Part shown: piece by piece, positions 7,672 through 16,287 of the stretch
Layout of the letters: each line of letters starts with the position of its first letter
How positions within the stretch are numbered: the stretch's first letter is position 1
Source: Thermoflexus sp.
GTDB taxonomy: Bacteria > Chloroflexota > Anaerolineae > Thermoflexales > Thermoflexaceae
Reading direction: 5' to 3'
Length of the DNA: 64,000 nucleotides
NCBI RefSeq assembly: GCF_034432235.1
Contig: NZ_DAOUCJ010000050.1
Coordinates: 15,691 to 79,690, forward strand
Made by a program: the position numbers and the translations under genes
The notes under the pieces: model-generated
What the model was told of the DNA's origin: nothing
Seen by the model: the letters and a program-made list of their open reading frames with translations, nothing else
The model's database searches: none

Positions 7672-8913
7672 ATGGATCGAGTCTTCGTCGCCCAGGTATC
7701 GACTTCGTCGCCTGAGGATTTGAGGAACGCGATCCAGCGAGGCATGAGGGCGCTGGAGCTCTCACTTCCCACCCATCGCCGGATCTTGATCCAGCCCGCC
7801 TGCCCATGGGCCCACCCTCGCTTTGCTCCCCATGTCTTTACGCCCCTCCCGCTTCTCGAGGCCGTCCGAGCCCTGTTTTCCGGCAACTCCCTGATCGTCG
7901 GTGCCGGCAGCCTGCCGGGGTTTCCCTCGCGTTACACCATGAAGCAGGCGGGTTATTGGGCATGGGCCCGGCACCACAGGATTCCCATGTGGCCTCTGGA
8001 TGAAGCGCCTAGCCAGCGATCCGAATCGGGGATCCGGATGCCGCAGGTTGTTCACGAGACGGACATGCTGATCGCATTGCCTCGATTGACCGGAAGTGGT
8101 TTTCTGGGATTCGCCGGGGCCGCACGACATCATATGTTTCTGTTATCCCCTTCCGATCATCTGCAGGCTTACCCGCGTCTTCCAGAGGTGCTGATCGATA
8201 GCTTGAGGATCCGGCCCCCTGATCTGATCATCCTGGACGCCACCCAGGTCCTTCATCGAGGGGGCGAGCTGGCCGGCGAGCCCGTTGCGTTTTCCCTGCT
8301 GATCATCGGCACGAACATCCTTGCTGTCGATCGGCTCGCCGCGTTGCTGTATGGCCTGGACCCGATGGAGGTCTCATGGCTTCGGCTGGCGATCCAGCGG
8401 GGATCTGCTCCCGCCTCGCTGAAGGATCTGCAGGTCCTGGGGGACCTCTCGCTGGAGGACCTGCGTTGTTTGGGCGAGCGGATCGTTCATGCGGATCCAT
8501 TCCCCGAGCGATATGCATGGCCTCCTCAGGTGCGGGTTTACCGCTCTGAGGCTGAGCCTCTGTGGAACATCCCCGGAGCGTTGATGGAGACCATCTGGGT
8601 GCTGGAGCATGGAGGGATCTCCCTGGCGAAAGCGCGGGAGACGGCGATCGTGATTGGACCGGTTGGGGAATTGCCACGCCCGCGCACAGATACCGCAGCC
8701 GCTATCCTGCTGGGGGATTCCGCACGCGCGGACTATCGGGGATACAGTCGGATTGTCCGGTTGCCTGGCCGCCATGTCCCCGTCGCCCGACTCCTGCTGG
8801 ATCTCCCATACATCCTGCAGGTCGCCTCGATACGCAGCGAGCTGGGATGGGAATTCCTGTGGGAATCCATGCGCCATGCAATGCGCCGGCGATTCCTGAT
8901 GAAGAGCCCATGA
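7672..8913 (+). CDS. DUF362-family protein
   Basis: This 413-residue protein shows the DUF362 layout: RILIQPACPWAHPRFAPHVF (standing for the usual KPN start), then LIVGAGSLPG, DMLIALPRLTGSGFLGFAGA, PDLIILDATQVLHRGGELAG, and NILAVDRLAALLYGLDPMEV. DUF362 proteins are often joined to ferredoxin domains; none is present here and no Cys4 cluster is seen. The biochemical role is not established. The frame is open from 7450, but a promoter at 7535-7563 excludes early starts; ATG 7672 begins the conserved part (MDRVFVAQ), and ATG 7624 is an alternative. It precedes the PTS genes by 78 bases. Confidence 0.7.
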   Translation: MDRVFVAQVSTSSPEDLRNAIQRGMRALELSLPTHRRILIQPACPWAHPRFAPHVFTPLPLLEAVRALFSGNSLIVGAGSLPGFPSRYTMKQAGYWAWARHHRIPMWPLDEAPSQRSESGIRMPQVVHETDMLIALPRLTGSGFLGFAGAARHHMFLLSPSDHLQAYPRLPEVLIDSLRIRPPDLIILDATQVLHRGGELAGEPVAFSLLIIGTNILAVDRLAALLYGLDPMEVSWLRLAIQRGSAPASLKDLQVLGDLSLEDLRCLGERIVHADPFPERYAWPPQVRVYRSEAEPLWNIPGALMETIWVLEHGGISLAKARETAIVIGPVGELPRPRTDTAAAILLGDSARADYRGYSRIVRLPGRHVPVARLLLDLPYILQVASIRSELGWEFLWESMRHAMRRRFLMKSP

Positions 8914-8991
8914 GGGCGAATACGGGGAACCAGGCCTGGGCTTCTTGCATCCTGGCCTGACCCTAAACACTTCCTTTACAAGGAGGGCATC

Positions 8992-10083
8992 ATGTTTGCG
9001 GTCCTGCAGCGTATCGGGCGTTCCTTGATGCTGCCGATCGCCGTGCTTCCGGCAGCGGGGATCCTCCTGCGGTTCGGCCAGCCCGATCTCCTGAACATCC
9101 CCTGGCTGGCGGATGCGGGTGGAGTGATTTTCGGCAACCTTCCATTGCTCTTCGCCGTCGGCGTGGCCATCGGCTTCACCGCCGATGTCGGGACGGCTGG
9201 TCTGGCCGGGGCTGTCTGTTACTGGGTGATGACGAAGGTCCTTGCGGATATCAGCACCAGCGTCTATCATCTGGAGAAGCCGTCCGACATGGGTGTGCTG
9301 GCCGGCATCCTGAGCGGCCTGCTCGCGGCTTATCTTTACGAGCGGTTCCACACTATCCAGCTGCCGGAGTGGCTGGCCTTCTTCGGCGGCAAGCGCTTCG
9401 TTCCCATCGTGACCGCCTTTGCCGCGGTGATCCTGGGCATTGTGTTCGGGCTGATCTGGCACTGGCCGGAGCAATGGCTGGCCGCGGTGGGGAACTGGGC
9501 TACCCAAGCTGGGCCCTTTGGAGCTGCCATCCATGCCTTTCTGAACCGCCTGCTGATCCCCTTCGGACTCCATCATATTATCAACTCGATCGTCTGGTTC
9601 CAGTTCGGCGATCTCACCCGGTTCTTCGAGACACGCGGAGCGGAGGGCGGCCTGTTCATGACCGGGTTCTTCCCCATCATGCTCTTTGGTCTGCCAGGGG
9701 CCGCCCTGGCCATGTATATGACAGCGGATCCCAAGCGACGGCCCATTGTAGGTGGCATCCTGTTCTCGGCAGCGCTTACCTCCTTTGTCACCGGGATCAC
9801 CGAGCCGGTGGAGTTCGCCTTCATGTTCGTTGCCCCGGTTCTCTATGTGCTGCATGCGGTGCTGACGGGGATCTCCGCCTTCGTTACCGTTTCCCTGGGG
9901 ATCCGGGATGGCTTCACTTTCTCCGCGGGGATCATCGATTACATTATTAACTTTGGGATTGCTAGGCAACCGCTATTGCTCCTGGTGGTGGGAGTGGTGT
10001 TCGGAGTGATCTACTACGTGCTCTTCAGCTGGCTGATCCGCGCTCTGAACATCCCGACTCCAGGTCGAGAGCCGGAAGCTTAA
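8992..10083 (+). CDS. PTS sugar permease, EIIC subunit (glucose/N-acetylglucosamine family)
   Basis: The 363-residue membrane protein carries the EIIC fold. Signatures are MLPIAVLPAAGILL at the start, IGFTADVGTAGLAG, FLNRLLIPFGLHHI, and GITEPVEFAFMF, the sugar-site motif of the glucose superfamily. It moves a hexose or amino sugar inward while IIB phosphorylates it. The IIB and IIA domains are not fused but encoded in the next two genes. No HPr or enzyme I gene is in the window. The start has AAGGAGG at good distance. The sugar cannot be chosen between glucose, GlcNAc and others from sequence alone. Confidence 0.92.
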   Translation: MFAVLQRIGRSLMLPIAVLPAAGILLRFGQPDLLNIPWLADAGGVIFGNLPLLFAVGVAIGFTADVGTAGLAGAVCYWVMTKVLADISTSVYHLEKPSDMGVLAGILSGLLAAYLYERFHTIQLPEWLAFFGGKRFVPIVTAFAAVILGIVFGLIWHWPEQWLAAVGNWATQAGPFGAAIHAFLNRLLIPFGLHHIINSIVWFQFGDLTRFFETRGAEGGLFMTGFFPIMLFGLPGAALAMYMTADPKRRPIVGGILFSAALTSFVTGITEPVEFAFMFVAPVLYVLHAVLTGISAFVTVSLGIRDGFTFSAGIIDYIINFGIARQPLLLLVVGVVFGVIYYVLFSWLIRALNIPTPGREPEA

Positions 10084-10148
10084 GAGCAACCGGGACAGGC
10101 ATCCCCGCATCTTCATCATTGACCGGGATCAGCAGGGGCCTTGCCGGC

Positions 10149-10188
10149 TACCGGGTGTGGAGTGGTTTCAGATGCCCCGCACCCGGTA
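10149..10188 (+). promoter_or_regulatory. Hairpin between PTS IIC and IIB genes
   Basis: TACCGGGTG at 10149-10157 pairs perfectly with 10180-10188, and three more pairs (one G-U) extend the stem to 12. It lies in the 165-base gap between the IIC and IIB genes. It has no T tract, so attenuation or mRNA processing is as likely as termination. Confidence 0.5.
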
Positions 10189-10248
10189 AATTCCTGTTCA
10201 CGGCTCTTCACGCTGACGGGAGAAGAGACTTCTGGGAGGCAGTGAAGG

Positions 10249-10494
10249 ATGCGGGACAAGGCGTTGCGTTATATTGAAGCGCTGGGGGGGCGCGAGAACA
10301 TCCGGGAGCTCGATGGCTGCATCACCCGACTGCGGGCCACCCTTGTGGATCCCAGTAAAGTGGATGAGGCCAAGCTGCGAGCGGCCGGGATGATCGGGCG
10401 GCCAATTCGAATGGGGAATGGCATTCAGATCGTGGTGGGTACCCACGCGGAGCTGATCGCCACGGAGATCAACAAGATCCTCCGGGGGGATTAG
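10249..10494 (+). CDS. PTS EIIB domain protein
   Basis: The 81-residue protein is a free-standing glucose-family IIB domain. The phosphorylated cysteine is Cys24 in LDGCITRLR, the exact family motif. It takes phosphate from IIA and gives it to the sugar held by IIC. The stop TAG abuts the ATG of the IIA gene with no space, so the two are translationally coupled. A GGGAGG site precedes the start. Confidence 0.93.
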   Translation: MRDKALRYIEALGGRENIRELDGCITRLRATLVDPSKVDEAKLRAAGMIGRPIRMGNGIQIVVGTHAELIATEINKILRGD

Positions 10495-10965
10495 ATGGTG
10501 CCCATCCTATCTCCTTTCACCGGCCGTGTTGTGCCTCTGGACGAGGTTCCGGATCCCGTGTTTGCGGAGCGCATGCTGGGAGAGGGCGTCGCCGTCGATC
10601 CCAGGGAGGGGATTGCGGTGGCGCCCATCCGCGGCCGCCTCGTGGTGCTGCACTCGGCCAACCATGCGTTCGCCATCGAGGCGGAGAACGCCCTGAAGGT
10701 TCTGGTGCACATCGGCCTGGACACTGTTCACCTACGGGGGGAGGGTTTTGAGCGAGTGGCCCAGGAGGGGGATTGGGTAGAAGCAGGCCAGCCCATCGTG
10801 CGCTTTGATCCCGGGCGGATCCGGGCAGCCGGTTACTGCCTGCTCTCCCCGGTGGTCCTGCCGGATCTCCCAGAGGGCTATCGGATTCAACCTGTCATGG
10901 CTTCCGAAGTGGTCGCGGGGCGGGATCCTTTGCTTTACGTCATGGTGGAGAACCATGTCGGCTAA
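10495..10965 (+). CDS. PTS EIIA component, glucose type
   Basis: This 156-residue soluble IIA domain resembles Crr. It contains SPFTGRVVPLDEVPDPVFAE, GEGVAVDP, the first active-site histidine His57 in SANHAFAIE and the phosphorylated His72 in VLVHIGLDTV, spaced as in E. coli IIA-Glc (His75 and His90). It accepts phosphate from HPr and passes it to the IIB protein. Its 3' end overlaps the next gene by 11 bases. Confidence 0.94.
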   Translation: MVPILSPFTGRVVPLDEVPDPVFAERMLGEGVAVDPREGIAVAPIRGRLVVLHSANHAFAIEAENALKVLVHIGLDTVHLRGEGFERVAQEGDWVEAGQPIVRFDPGRIRAAGYCLLSPVVLPDLPEGYRIQPVMASEVVAGRDPLLYVMVENHVG

Positions 10966-11887
10966 GCGCCTGCTGGAAGCTTTTGCCAGCGATTTCCGCG
11001 CCATGGACGGTCGGGCCCTCCTGGAGAGCATCCGGCGATCGGAAGGGCGGGTCCTGTGTGCAGAGGTCCTGGCGCTTGCCCCTCCTCTGGTCGATGGGAT
11101 CAGCAATGCGGAGCTGGCGGCCGCGATGGGAGCCGATCTGATCCTGCTGAACGGTTACAATGTGCTTCAGCCGCAGGTGCCTGGCTTCCCGAGTGAATCC
11201 GAGCTGGATCTGGGATGGGCGCGTCTATCCACCGGCGTAGGCACGACTCCCGCGCAGGTGAAAGCGTGGATCGGACGCCCGGTCGGCCTGAACCTGGAAC
11301 CGATCCCGAACCCTGAGAAAGCCGCTCGGGCAGTGGGGCGACTGGCCACCTCAGAGAACGCCCGGCGCGCCCTTGAGCAGGGTGCGGACTTCCTGGTGAT
11401 CACCGGCAACCCGGAGACGGGGGTGACCGGAGAGGGAATCGCCGAGGCAGTCGCTCAAATCCGAAAGGCGATCGGCAACATTCCCTTGATTTTGGCTGGC
11501 AAGATGCATCGAGCTGGAGCGGACGAGCCGGTGATCTCGGGGCGGGACGTGGAGGCGATGATCGAGGCGGGGGCGGATGGGATCCTGATCCCCCTGCCCG
11601 GGACCGTTCCGGGCGTGACGGAGGAGGAGGCCGCCCGGCTGACCGCCCGAATTCACCGGGCAGGCCGTCTGGTGATGGGAACCATCGGCACCTCCCAGGA
11701 AGGCGCCACTCCCTCGGTCATAGAGCAGCTGGCGCTGGTGGGCAAGCGGGCAGGGGTGGATATCTTTCACATTGGCGATGCGGGATTCATGGGGATTGCC
11801 TTCCCGGAGAACATCTATGCCCTTTCTGTGGCCATCCGTGGCCGACGGCACACCTGGCGCCGGATGGCTGCATCTCTCTATCGCTGA
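10955..11887 (+). CDS. PTS-associated conserved protein (DUF7916-like, barrel-type)
   Basis: The protein has 310 residues and overlaps the IIA gene by 11 bases, so it is part of the PTS operon. Strand-helix alternation with glycine-rich loops (NAELAAAMGADLILLNGYNV, GADFLVITGNPETGVTGEG, EAGADGILIPLPGTVPG, GVDIFHIGDAGFMGI) suggests a TIM-barrel-like enzyme. From memory, close relatives lie beside PTS genes in Firmicutes and have been labelled haloacid dehalogenase-like or DUF7916; their reaction is unknown to me. A role on the imported sugar phosphate is inference. ATG 10955 is chosen because MSAKRLLEA begins the conserved part. Confidence 0.7.
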   Translation: MSAKRLLEAFASDFRAMDGRALLESIRRSEGRVLCAEVLALAPPLVDGISNAELAAAMGADLILLNGYNVLQPQVPGFPSESELDLGWARLSTGVGTTPAQVKAWIGRPVGLNLEPIPNPEKAARAVGRLATSENARRALEQGADFLVITGNPETGVTGEGIAEAVAQIRKAIGNIPLILAGKMHRAGADEPVISGRDVEAMIEAGADGILIPLPGTVPGVTEEEAARLTARIHRAGRLVMGTIGTSQEGATPSVIEQLALVGKRAGVDIFHIGDAGFMGIAFPENIYALSVAIRGRRHTWRRMAASLYR

Positions 11888-11924
11888 GCTGTATGTGGGC
11901 ATCCGATCTCACAGGGCTTCCTGA

Positions 11925-11957
11925 GGGCGGGGTGGGGGTTCATCGCCCACCCCGCCC
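11925..11957 (+). terminator. Terminator of the PTS operon
   Basis: GGGCGGGGTGGG (11925-11936) and CCCACCCCGCCC (11946-11957) form a perfect 12-bp stem with a 9-base loop, 38 bases after the last PTS-linked stop. The T stretch after it is short. Confidence 0.7.
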
Positions 11958-11980
11958 CTGCATTTCTCACGGGGTGAAGC

Positions 11981-12589
11981 CTAATCCAGTTTCCATGGCA
12001 ACTTATGGGAAAGCAGCTGGGGAACAAGATCCGGGCATGAGGAATGGAAGAAAGCCAGCTCCAGCATCAGCGGGCCTGCCGGGAAAAGGAGAATCCCTGG
12101 AGCGATCTTTGCCTTTTTAAGATAGAGGGGACCTGCCCGAACTTCTACTCGGCCTTCCTGGATAGTCTGTCGCCACCGCTCCCATGTTCGAGCGCCCATC
12201 CGCCTCCGTTGATTCTGCACATCCCGATAGATGGTTGCCGCTGAGATGCGGATGCCCAGATTACGCATTATGAAAGCGGCAGCTGCCCCAGAGAAACCGG
12301 CCAGATACAGGAGCACCCCCAGAGCTCGAAGCATCAGGCTTCGTTGCTGGCCGGTCTCCACCACCTCCGGCTGAGCTGTCCACGTCATTCCACATCGCTT
12401 ACAGCGAAAGCGGATCTGCTCCAGCAGCGTGGGAGTTAAATCTCGAACCCATCGAATTCGTCGCTGATGGATCACTGCTGTGGGGGCCCGGCAAACCGGG
12501 CACCAGCGGGCGATCTGTATCTGCTCGGACGACAAACGAAAAACGGAAGCACCAGCCTGAAGAAGCGAGCATGTAGCCATGATGGTCAC
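11981..12589 (-). pseudogene. Zinc-ribbon/HTH protein, likely 5' fragment of a transposase
   Basis: This 202-residue frame has a zinc ribbon (CPVC at about 30-33, CKRCGMTW at about 63-70) followed by a helix-turn-helix-like part (GFSGAAAAFIMRNLGIRISA, then ATIYRDVQNQRRR). That order is the N-terminus of several transposase families. No catalytic DDE domain follows: after residue 150 the sequence is short and unlike known domains. I read it as a truncated insertion-sequence gene, with no clear terminal repeats seen. It lies just downstream of the SDR gene on the same strand. A small free-standing DNA-binding protein is the alternative. Confidence 0.45.
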
Positions 12590-12617
12590 CTGGGTAAGGA
12601 GGGACAGAGGAAGCTGT

Positions 12618-13391
12618 CTACCACGTCTCCAGCTGGGCTGTCATCCCAGCATCCACGAAAAGCAGGGAGCCGGTGATATACGATGACTCATCGCTGGCCA
12701 GGAAAAGCGCTGCATAGCCTACATCCTCCGGCGTCCCCAGGCGGCCCAGCAGCTGACGACGCTCCACCTGACGGCGCATCCCCTCTGGATCTGGGGAGGA
12801 GGCGAAGATCCCCCGTACCAGGGGAGTGTCGATCCAGCCCGGACATATGGCGTTCACCCGGATATTGTCTCGAGCCACATCGATCGCCGCGGCTCGCGTC
12901 AAGGCCGCCAATCCACCCTTGGAGGCAGCATAAGGCGCCGTTCCCCCAACATTTTGAACAGCATGGACGGAAGCGATATTGATGATGCTCCCACCGCCAG
13001 AAGCCTTGATATGCGGAATGGCATATTTAGAGCACAGGAAAGGACCTATCAGGTTCACAGCGAGACAGCGCTCGAATTCCTCTCGCGTTGCTTCAGTGAT
13101 GCTTTTATAGACCCCGATCCCGGCGTTGTTGACCAGGATGTGAAGGGCTCCGTAACGCTCGATGGTTTTCTGGATCATAGCCTTCACGTCCTCTTCATTG
13201 GATACATCACAGCGGATGAAAAAAACCTCGAATCCATGATCGCGTAATTCCCGCTCGGTTGCCTGACCCGCCTCCGTATTGACGTCGGCGATGACCACCT
13301 TCGCCCCTTCCCGGGCGAAGACCGTCACGATCCCCTTGCCGATCCCCATCGCTCCGCCTGTTACAATGGCCACCTTATCTTTCAGCCGCAT
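12618..13391 (-). CDS. Short-chain dehydrogenase/reductase (SDR), last gene of the sugar-acid operon
   Basis: The 257-residue classical SDR uses NAD(P). The cofactor motif is TGGAMGIGKGI, with an acidic ADVN turn that favours NAD. Other motifs are NNAGIG, the catalytic Ser-Tyr-Lys set (IINIASVHAV, YAASKGG) and the late NAICPGWIDTPL. Two in-frame ATGs follow the AGGAGG site at 1 and 7 bases; the second is the better start. Together with KDG kinase and KDPG aldolase it probably oxidises or reduces a sugar acid, as KduD or gluconate 5-dehydrogenase do; the exact substrate is inference. Confidence 0.9.
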   Translation of the reverse strand: MRLKDKVAIVTGGAMGIGKGIVTVFAREGAKVVIADVNTEAGQATERELRDHGFEVFFIRCDVSNEEDVKAMIQKTIERYGALHILVNNAGIGVYKSITEATREEFERCLAVNLIGPFLCSKYAIPHIKASGGGSIINIASVHAVQNVGGTAPYAASKGGLAALTRAAAIDVARDNIRVNAICPGWIDTPLVRGIFASSPDPEGMRRQVERRQLLGRLGTPEDVGYAALFLASDESSYITGSLLFVDAGMTAQLETW

Positions 13392-13412
13392 GGCCATACC
13401 TCCTGAAAGGAT

Positions 13413-14363
13413 TTAACGCCAGCGAGTCTGCTGATTGCGAATCAGCTGCTCCAGGTCTGATCGATTGCACCAAGCGATATCGCCAATGAAAGTGTGTTTC
13501 AGGGCTGCATAGGCCACGCCGTAGGCCAATCCACGTAAGGGATCTTCCTGGAGGAACCCGGTGAGGAAGCCTGCCACCATGGCATCTCCGGCGCCCACCC
13601 GATCAAGGGGCTCAAGAGGGTAGCCCGGTTGTTTGTAGATCTCGCCTTCATACCAGAGAAGAGCTCCGCCCTCTTCCAGGGTGAGCACGATGGTCATCCC
13701 TGGATAGCGCTGGGCCGCCTCACGCAACATGGTTTCCGGATCCCCGCTCCATCCGAGAACCTGCCTGGCCTCCTGCAGAGTGCAAAACAGCACATCAATA
13801 GCAGGAAGGAAGGGCTGGATAGCCTGGCGAGCATCCTCAGGGGACCATAATTTGGAGCGATAATTCACATCGAAGGAGATCTTCAGGCCTGCAGATTGGG
13901 CCTCTCGAATTGCCCGGCAGATCAGGCGATAGCAATTCGAGCCTAAGCCGGGAGTGATCCCAGTGAGGTGAATCAGCCGGGCTTGATGGACATAATCCCA
14001 ATCCACCTCTTCAGGGTCGATCTGAGAGAAGGCTGAACCGGCCCGATCGTAAATCACCTGATAGGGGCGAGGAGGTTGCCCAAGCTCGAGATAATACAAT
14101 CCCACCCGACCTTCGGAGGTCCAGATCACCCGCGAGACATCCACACCATGTTCGCGGATCTTATTCACAATGCGCCGTCCCAGGGGATTGTTCACCAGAC
14201 GTGAAATCCAGCCGCTGGAAATCCCCAGTCGTGAGAGGCCAATAGCTACATTCGATTCCGCCCCTGCAACCTCCAGACGGAGGATCTCAGTTTGCTCCAG
14301 GCCGAACCCGGGCGGTGCGGTCAAACGCAGCAATGTCTCACCAATGGTCACGACATCGGGCAT
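13413..14363 (-). CDS. kdgK: PfkB-family carbohydrate kinase, probable 2-dehydro-3-deoxygluconate kinase
   Basis: The protein has 316 residues. PfkB signatures are present: an N-terminal VTIGETLLRL, VAGAESNVAIGLSRLG, and the C-terminal anion-hole and catalytic motif DRVGAGDAMVAGFL. It should phosphorylate 2-keto-3-deoxygluconate at C6, feeding the aldolase encoded just before it in the operon. GGTGAGG precedes ATG 14363; an upstream GTG at 14378 is the other option. The substrate is inferred from the neighbour (KDPG aldolase); other PfkB kinases with a keto-acid or hexose substrate remain possible. Confidence 0.85.
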   Translation of the reverse strand: MPDVVTIGETLLRLTAPPGFGLEQTEILRLEVAGAESNVAIGLSRLGISSGWISRLVNNPLGRRIVNKIREHGVDVSRVIWTSEGRVGLYYLELGQPPRPYQVIYDRAGSAFSQIDPEEVDWDYVHQARLIHLTGITPGLGSNCYRLICRAIREAQSAGLKISFDVNYRSKLWSPEDARQAIQPFLPAIDVLFCTLQEARQVLGWSGDPETMLREAAQRYPGMTIVLTLEEGGALLWYEGEIYKQPGYPLEPLDRVGAGDAMVAGFLTGFLQEDPLRGLAYGVAYAALKHTFIGDIAWCNRSDLEQLIRNQQTRWR

Positions 14364-14458
14364 TGGTCGGCGCCTCACCGGATTTGATGTTTCGGGGATT
14401 TAAATAGTCTTTGAAGAGACATCCGCATTCGCTCGGGATTCCGCGCGTTCGTCCAAAA

Positions 14459-15094
14459 TCAAACCTGAAGTTCACGCAGAGAACGGGAAAGCCGGCGACA
14501 GGCTTCCCGGAGCTGGACCAGACCCCCTGAGGCCATCACATAAGAGCCCACCAGTGCGCTCCCGACACCTACGGCGATCGCCCCTGCGCGGAGGAACACT
14601 GCGGCGTTCTCAATGGTGACTCCACCGGTTGGGAGGAATGGAATGTCCGGAAAAGGCCCACGCAGGTTTCGCAGATACTCAGGACCACCGGGCATGGCGG
14701 GGAAGATCTTCACCATCGCGGCACCCCTCTGCCATGCCCGCCAGATTTCTGATGGGGTAAAGGCCCCGGGAATCACAGGGATCCCGCTCTCCCGACAGAA
14801 AGCGAGAAGGGACTCGTCCGTGTGAGGGCTGACAATGAAACTGGCACCAGCTTTCAACGCGCGTCGCGCCTCATCGATGGAAAGGACTGTTCCAGCACCG
14901 ATAGCGGCGCGATCTTTGAAGGCCCGCGTGATCCGGGCGATCTGTTCTGAAGCGTGAGGGGAGTTCATGGCCACTTCGATGGCCAGAAAACCTTCCTCCA
15001 CCAGAATCCGCGTGATATCCTCGAGCCGATCTCCAAAGTCTCCCCGAATGATGATCAGGGCCCGGCTTTCCCGGATCGCCTGAATGGGCTCCAT
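14459..15094 (-). CDS. eda: 2-dehydro-3-deoxy-phosphogluconate (KDPG) aldolase
   Basis: This 211-residue class I aldolase of the Eda family splits KDPG to pyruvate and glyceraldehyde 3-phosphate. Visible signatures are Glu40 in AIEVAMNSP, GAGTVLS, SPHTDE, GAFTPSEI, the Schiff-base lysine Lys129 in MVKIFPA and the phosphate loop PTGGVT. AGGAGG lies 5 bases before ATG. The gene is in one minus-strand run with the KDG kinase and the ABC importer, so it acts at the end of the pathway for the imported acid sugar. Confidence 0.95.
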   Translation of the reverse strand: MEPIQAIRESRALIIIRGDFGDRLEDITRILVEEGFLAIEVAMNSPHASEQIARITRAFKDRAAIGAGTVLSIDEARRALKAGASFIVSPHTDESLLAFCRESGIPVIPGAFTPSEIWRAWQRGAAMVKIFPAMPGGPEYLRNLRGPFPDIPFLPTGGVTIENAAVFLRAGAIAVGVGSALVGSYVMASGGLVQLREACRRLSRSLRELQV

Positions 15095-15102
15095 GGCTCC
15101 TC

Positions 15103-16275
15103 CTACAGTCCACGATCTGCAGTGGAGAGGATCTGGGGCCCTTCGGAGGTCACTGCCACATTGTCTTCAATGCGGATCCCACCGAATCCAGGGATATAGA
15201 CGCCCGGCTCAACCGTGCATACCATTCCGGCCTCCAGTGATGTCTGAACGCCCGGGGCCAAGAAGGGGATGAACTCGTGATAGCGATAGCCCACACCATG
15301 CCCCGTGATATGGTTGAAATATGCCCCGTATCCTGCCTCTTCAAGCACCCTGCGGGCTGCCGCATCAACTGCTTCCGCCGGCACTCCGGGACGCATTGCC
15401 TGAATGGCTGCCTGCTGAGCCTGCTGGACCAGGTTATAAACTTCCCGCTGTCGAGGATTGGGGTCGCCGGCCACTACAACCCGGGTGAGGTCGGACCAGT
15501 AGCCATCTACCACAGTCGCCAGCTCCACCATTACCAGATCGCCCTCCTGGATAACCCGCGAAGTCGAGGGGACCAGCAGGTAGCCCCTGTAGCTTCCCTC
15601 CGGGCCCGCGCTGACCTCCGCGGAAGCACGGACCAGGCGCGCTCCTCGATAACCTGCTCCTCGCGCCCGGATCTCCGCTTCAATCGCCGCGCCAACCTGA
15701 GCTTCAGTCTGGCCCGGGAGGGCCAGCTCTTTGAGCCGCGCAAGGCCGAGCGCGGCAACCTCATTGGCAAGGCGGATCCGTTCGATCTCGTAAGAGGTCT
15801 TGACGGCGCGAGATCGCGCAAGCAGATCGTCCGCCCCTTTCAGGGTGGCGTTGGGAAATACCTCACCAAGCAGATGATGCCAGGGAGCGGCAGGGACCAC
15901 CGGTTCTGCGTGGCGATACGTTGGAGCGACCACCTCGGTGGAGCGTTCTATCCCAATGAGGGATCGATGCAATCCCAGGCGATCTCGGAACCTGGACAGG
16001 TGCTCGCGATAGGAGACATAGAGATCCGGATCCTTGAGGAGTCCCCAACCGAAGGGGACCACTTCCGCCCACTCCGGATCAGTGTAGTCCAGCTCGATCT
16101 CGGGGACGAGAAGACCCACATAGCCATCACGGGTGATCAGAGCAATGGAGAATCCATGATGGGGCCAGTAGTTGGTCAGGTAGACCACATGCTCCGGCAA
16201 ACGACAGATCAGGGCATCATAGCCTTCCTCTTGCATCAGCCCCAGCAAGCGCTCCCGGCGAGCGGTATCGATCAT
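15103..16275 (-). CDS. M24-family metallopeptidase (Xaa-Pro peptidase/creatinase-like)
   Basis: The 390-residue protein has the two-domain layout of prolidase/creatinase enzymes: an N-terminal domain (1-150) and the pita-bread domain. Four of five metal ligands are at normal places: Asp in GYWSDLTR, His in TGHGVG, Glu in CTVEPGVY and Glu in GIRIEDNV. The first ligand, usually Asp in a VxDxG context, is replaced by Glu in VMVELATVV, as happens in part of the family. It may hydrolyse a peptide or a small amide. Its place inside a sugar importer operon suggests a small C-N substrate rather than general peptide use; this is inference. AAGGAGG precedes ATG. Confidence 0.88.
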   Translation of the reverse strand: MIDTARRERLLGLMQEEGYDALICRLPEHVVYLTNYWPHHGFSIALITRDGYVGLLVPEIELDYTDPEWAEVVPFGWGLLKDPDLYVSYREHLSRFRDRLGLHRSLIGIERSTEVVAPTYRHAEPVVPAAPWHHLLGEVFPNATLKGADDLLARSRAVKTSYEIERIRLANEVAALGLARLKELALPGQTEAQVGAAIEAEIRARGAGYRGARLVRASAEVSAGPEGSYRGYLLVPSTSRVIQEGDLVMVELATVVDGYWSDLTRVVVAGDPNPRQREVYNLVQQAQQAAIQAMRPGVPAEAVDAAARRVLEEAGYGAYFNHITGHGVGYRYHEFIPFLAPGVQTSLEAGMVCTVEPGVYIPGFGGIRIEDNVAVTSEGPQILSTADRGL

Positions 16276-16287
16276 AGGAGACCTCCT

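Noticed and set aside
8374..9969. Long minus-strand open frame across the DUF362 and PTS IIC genes
   Set aside because: Composition is charged and repetitive and the plus strand encodes recognisable proteins.
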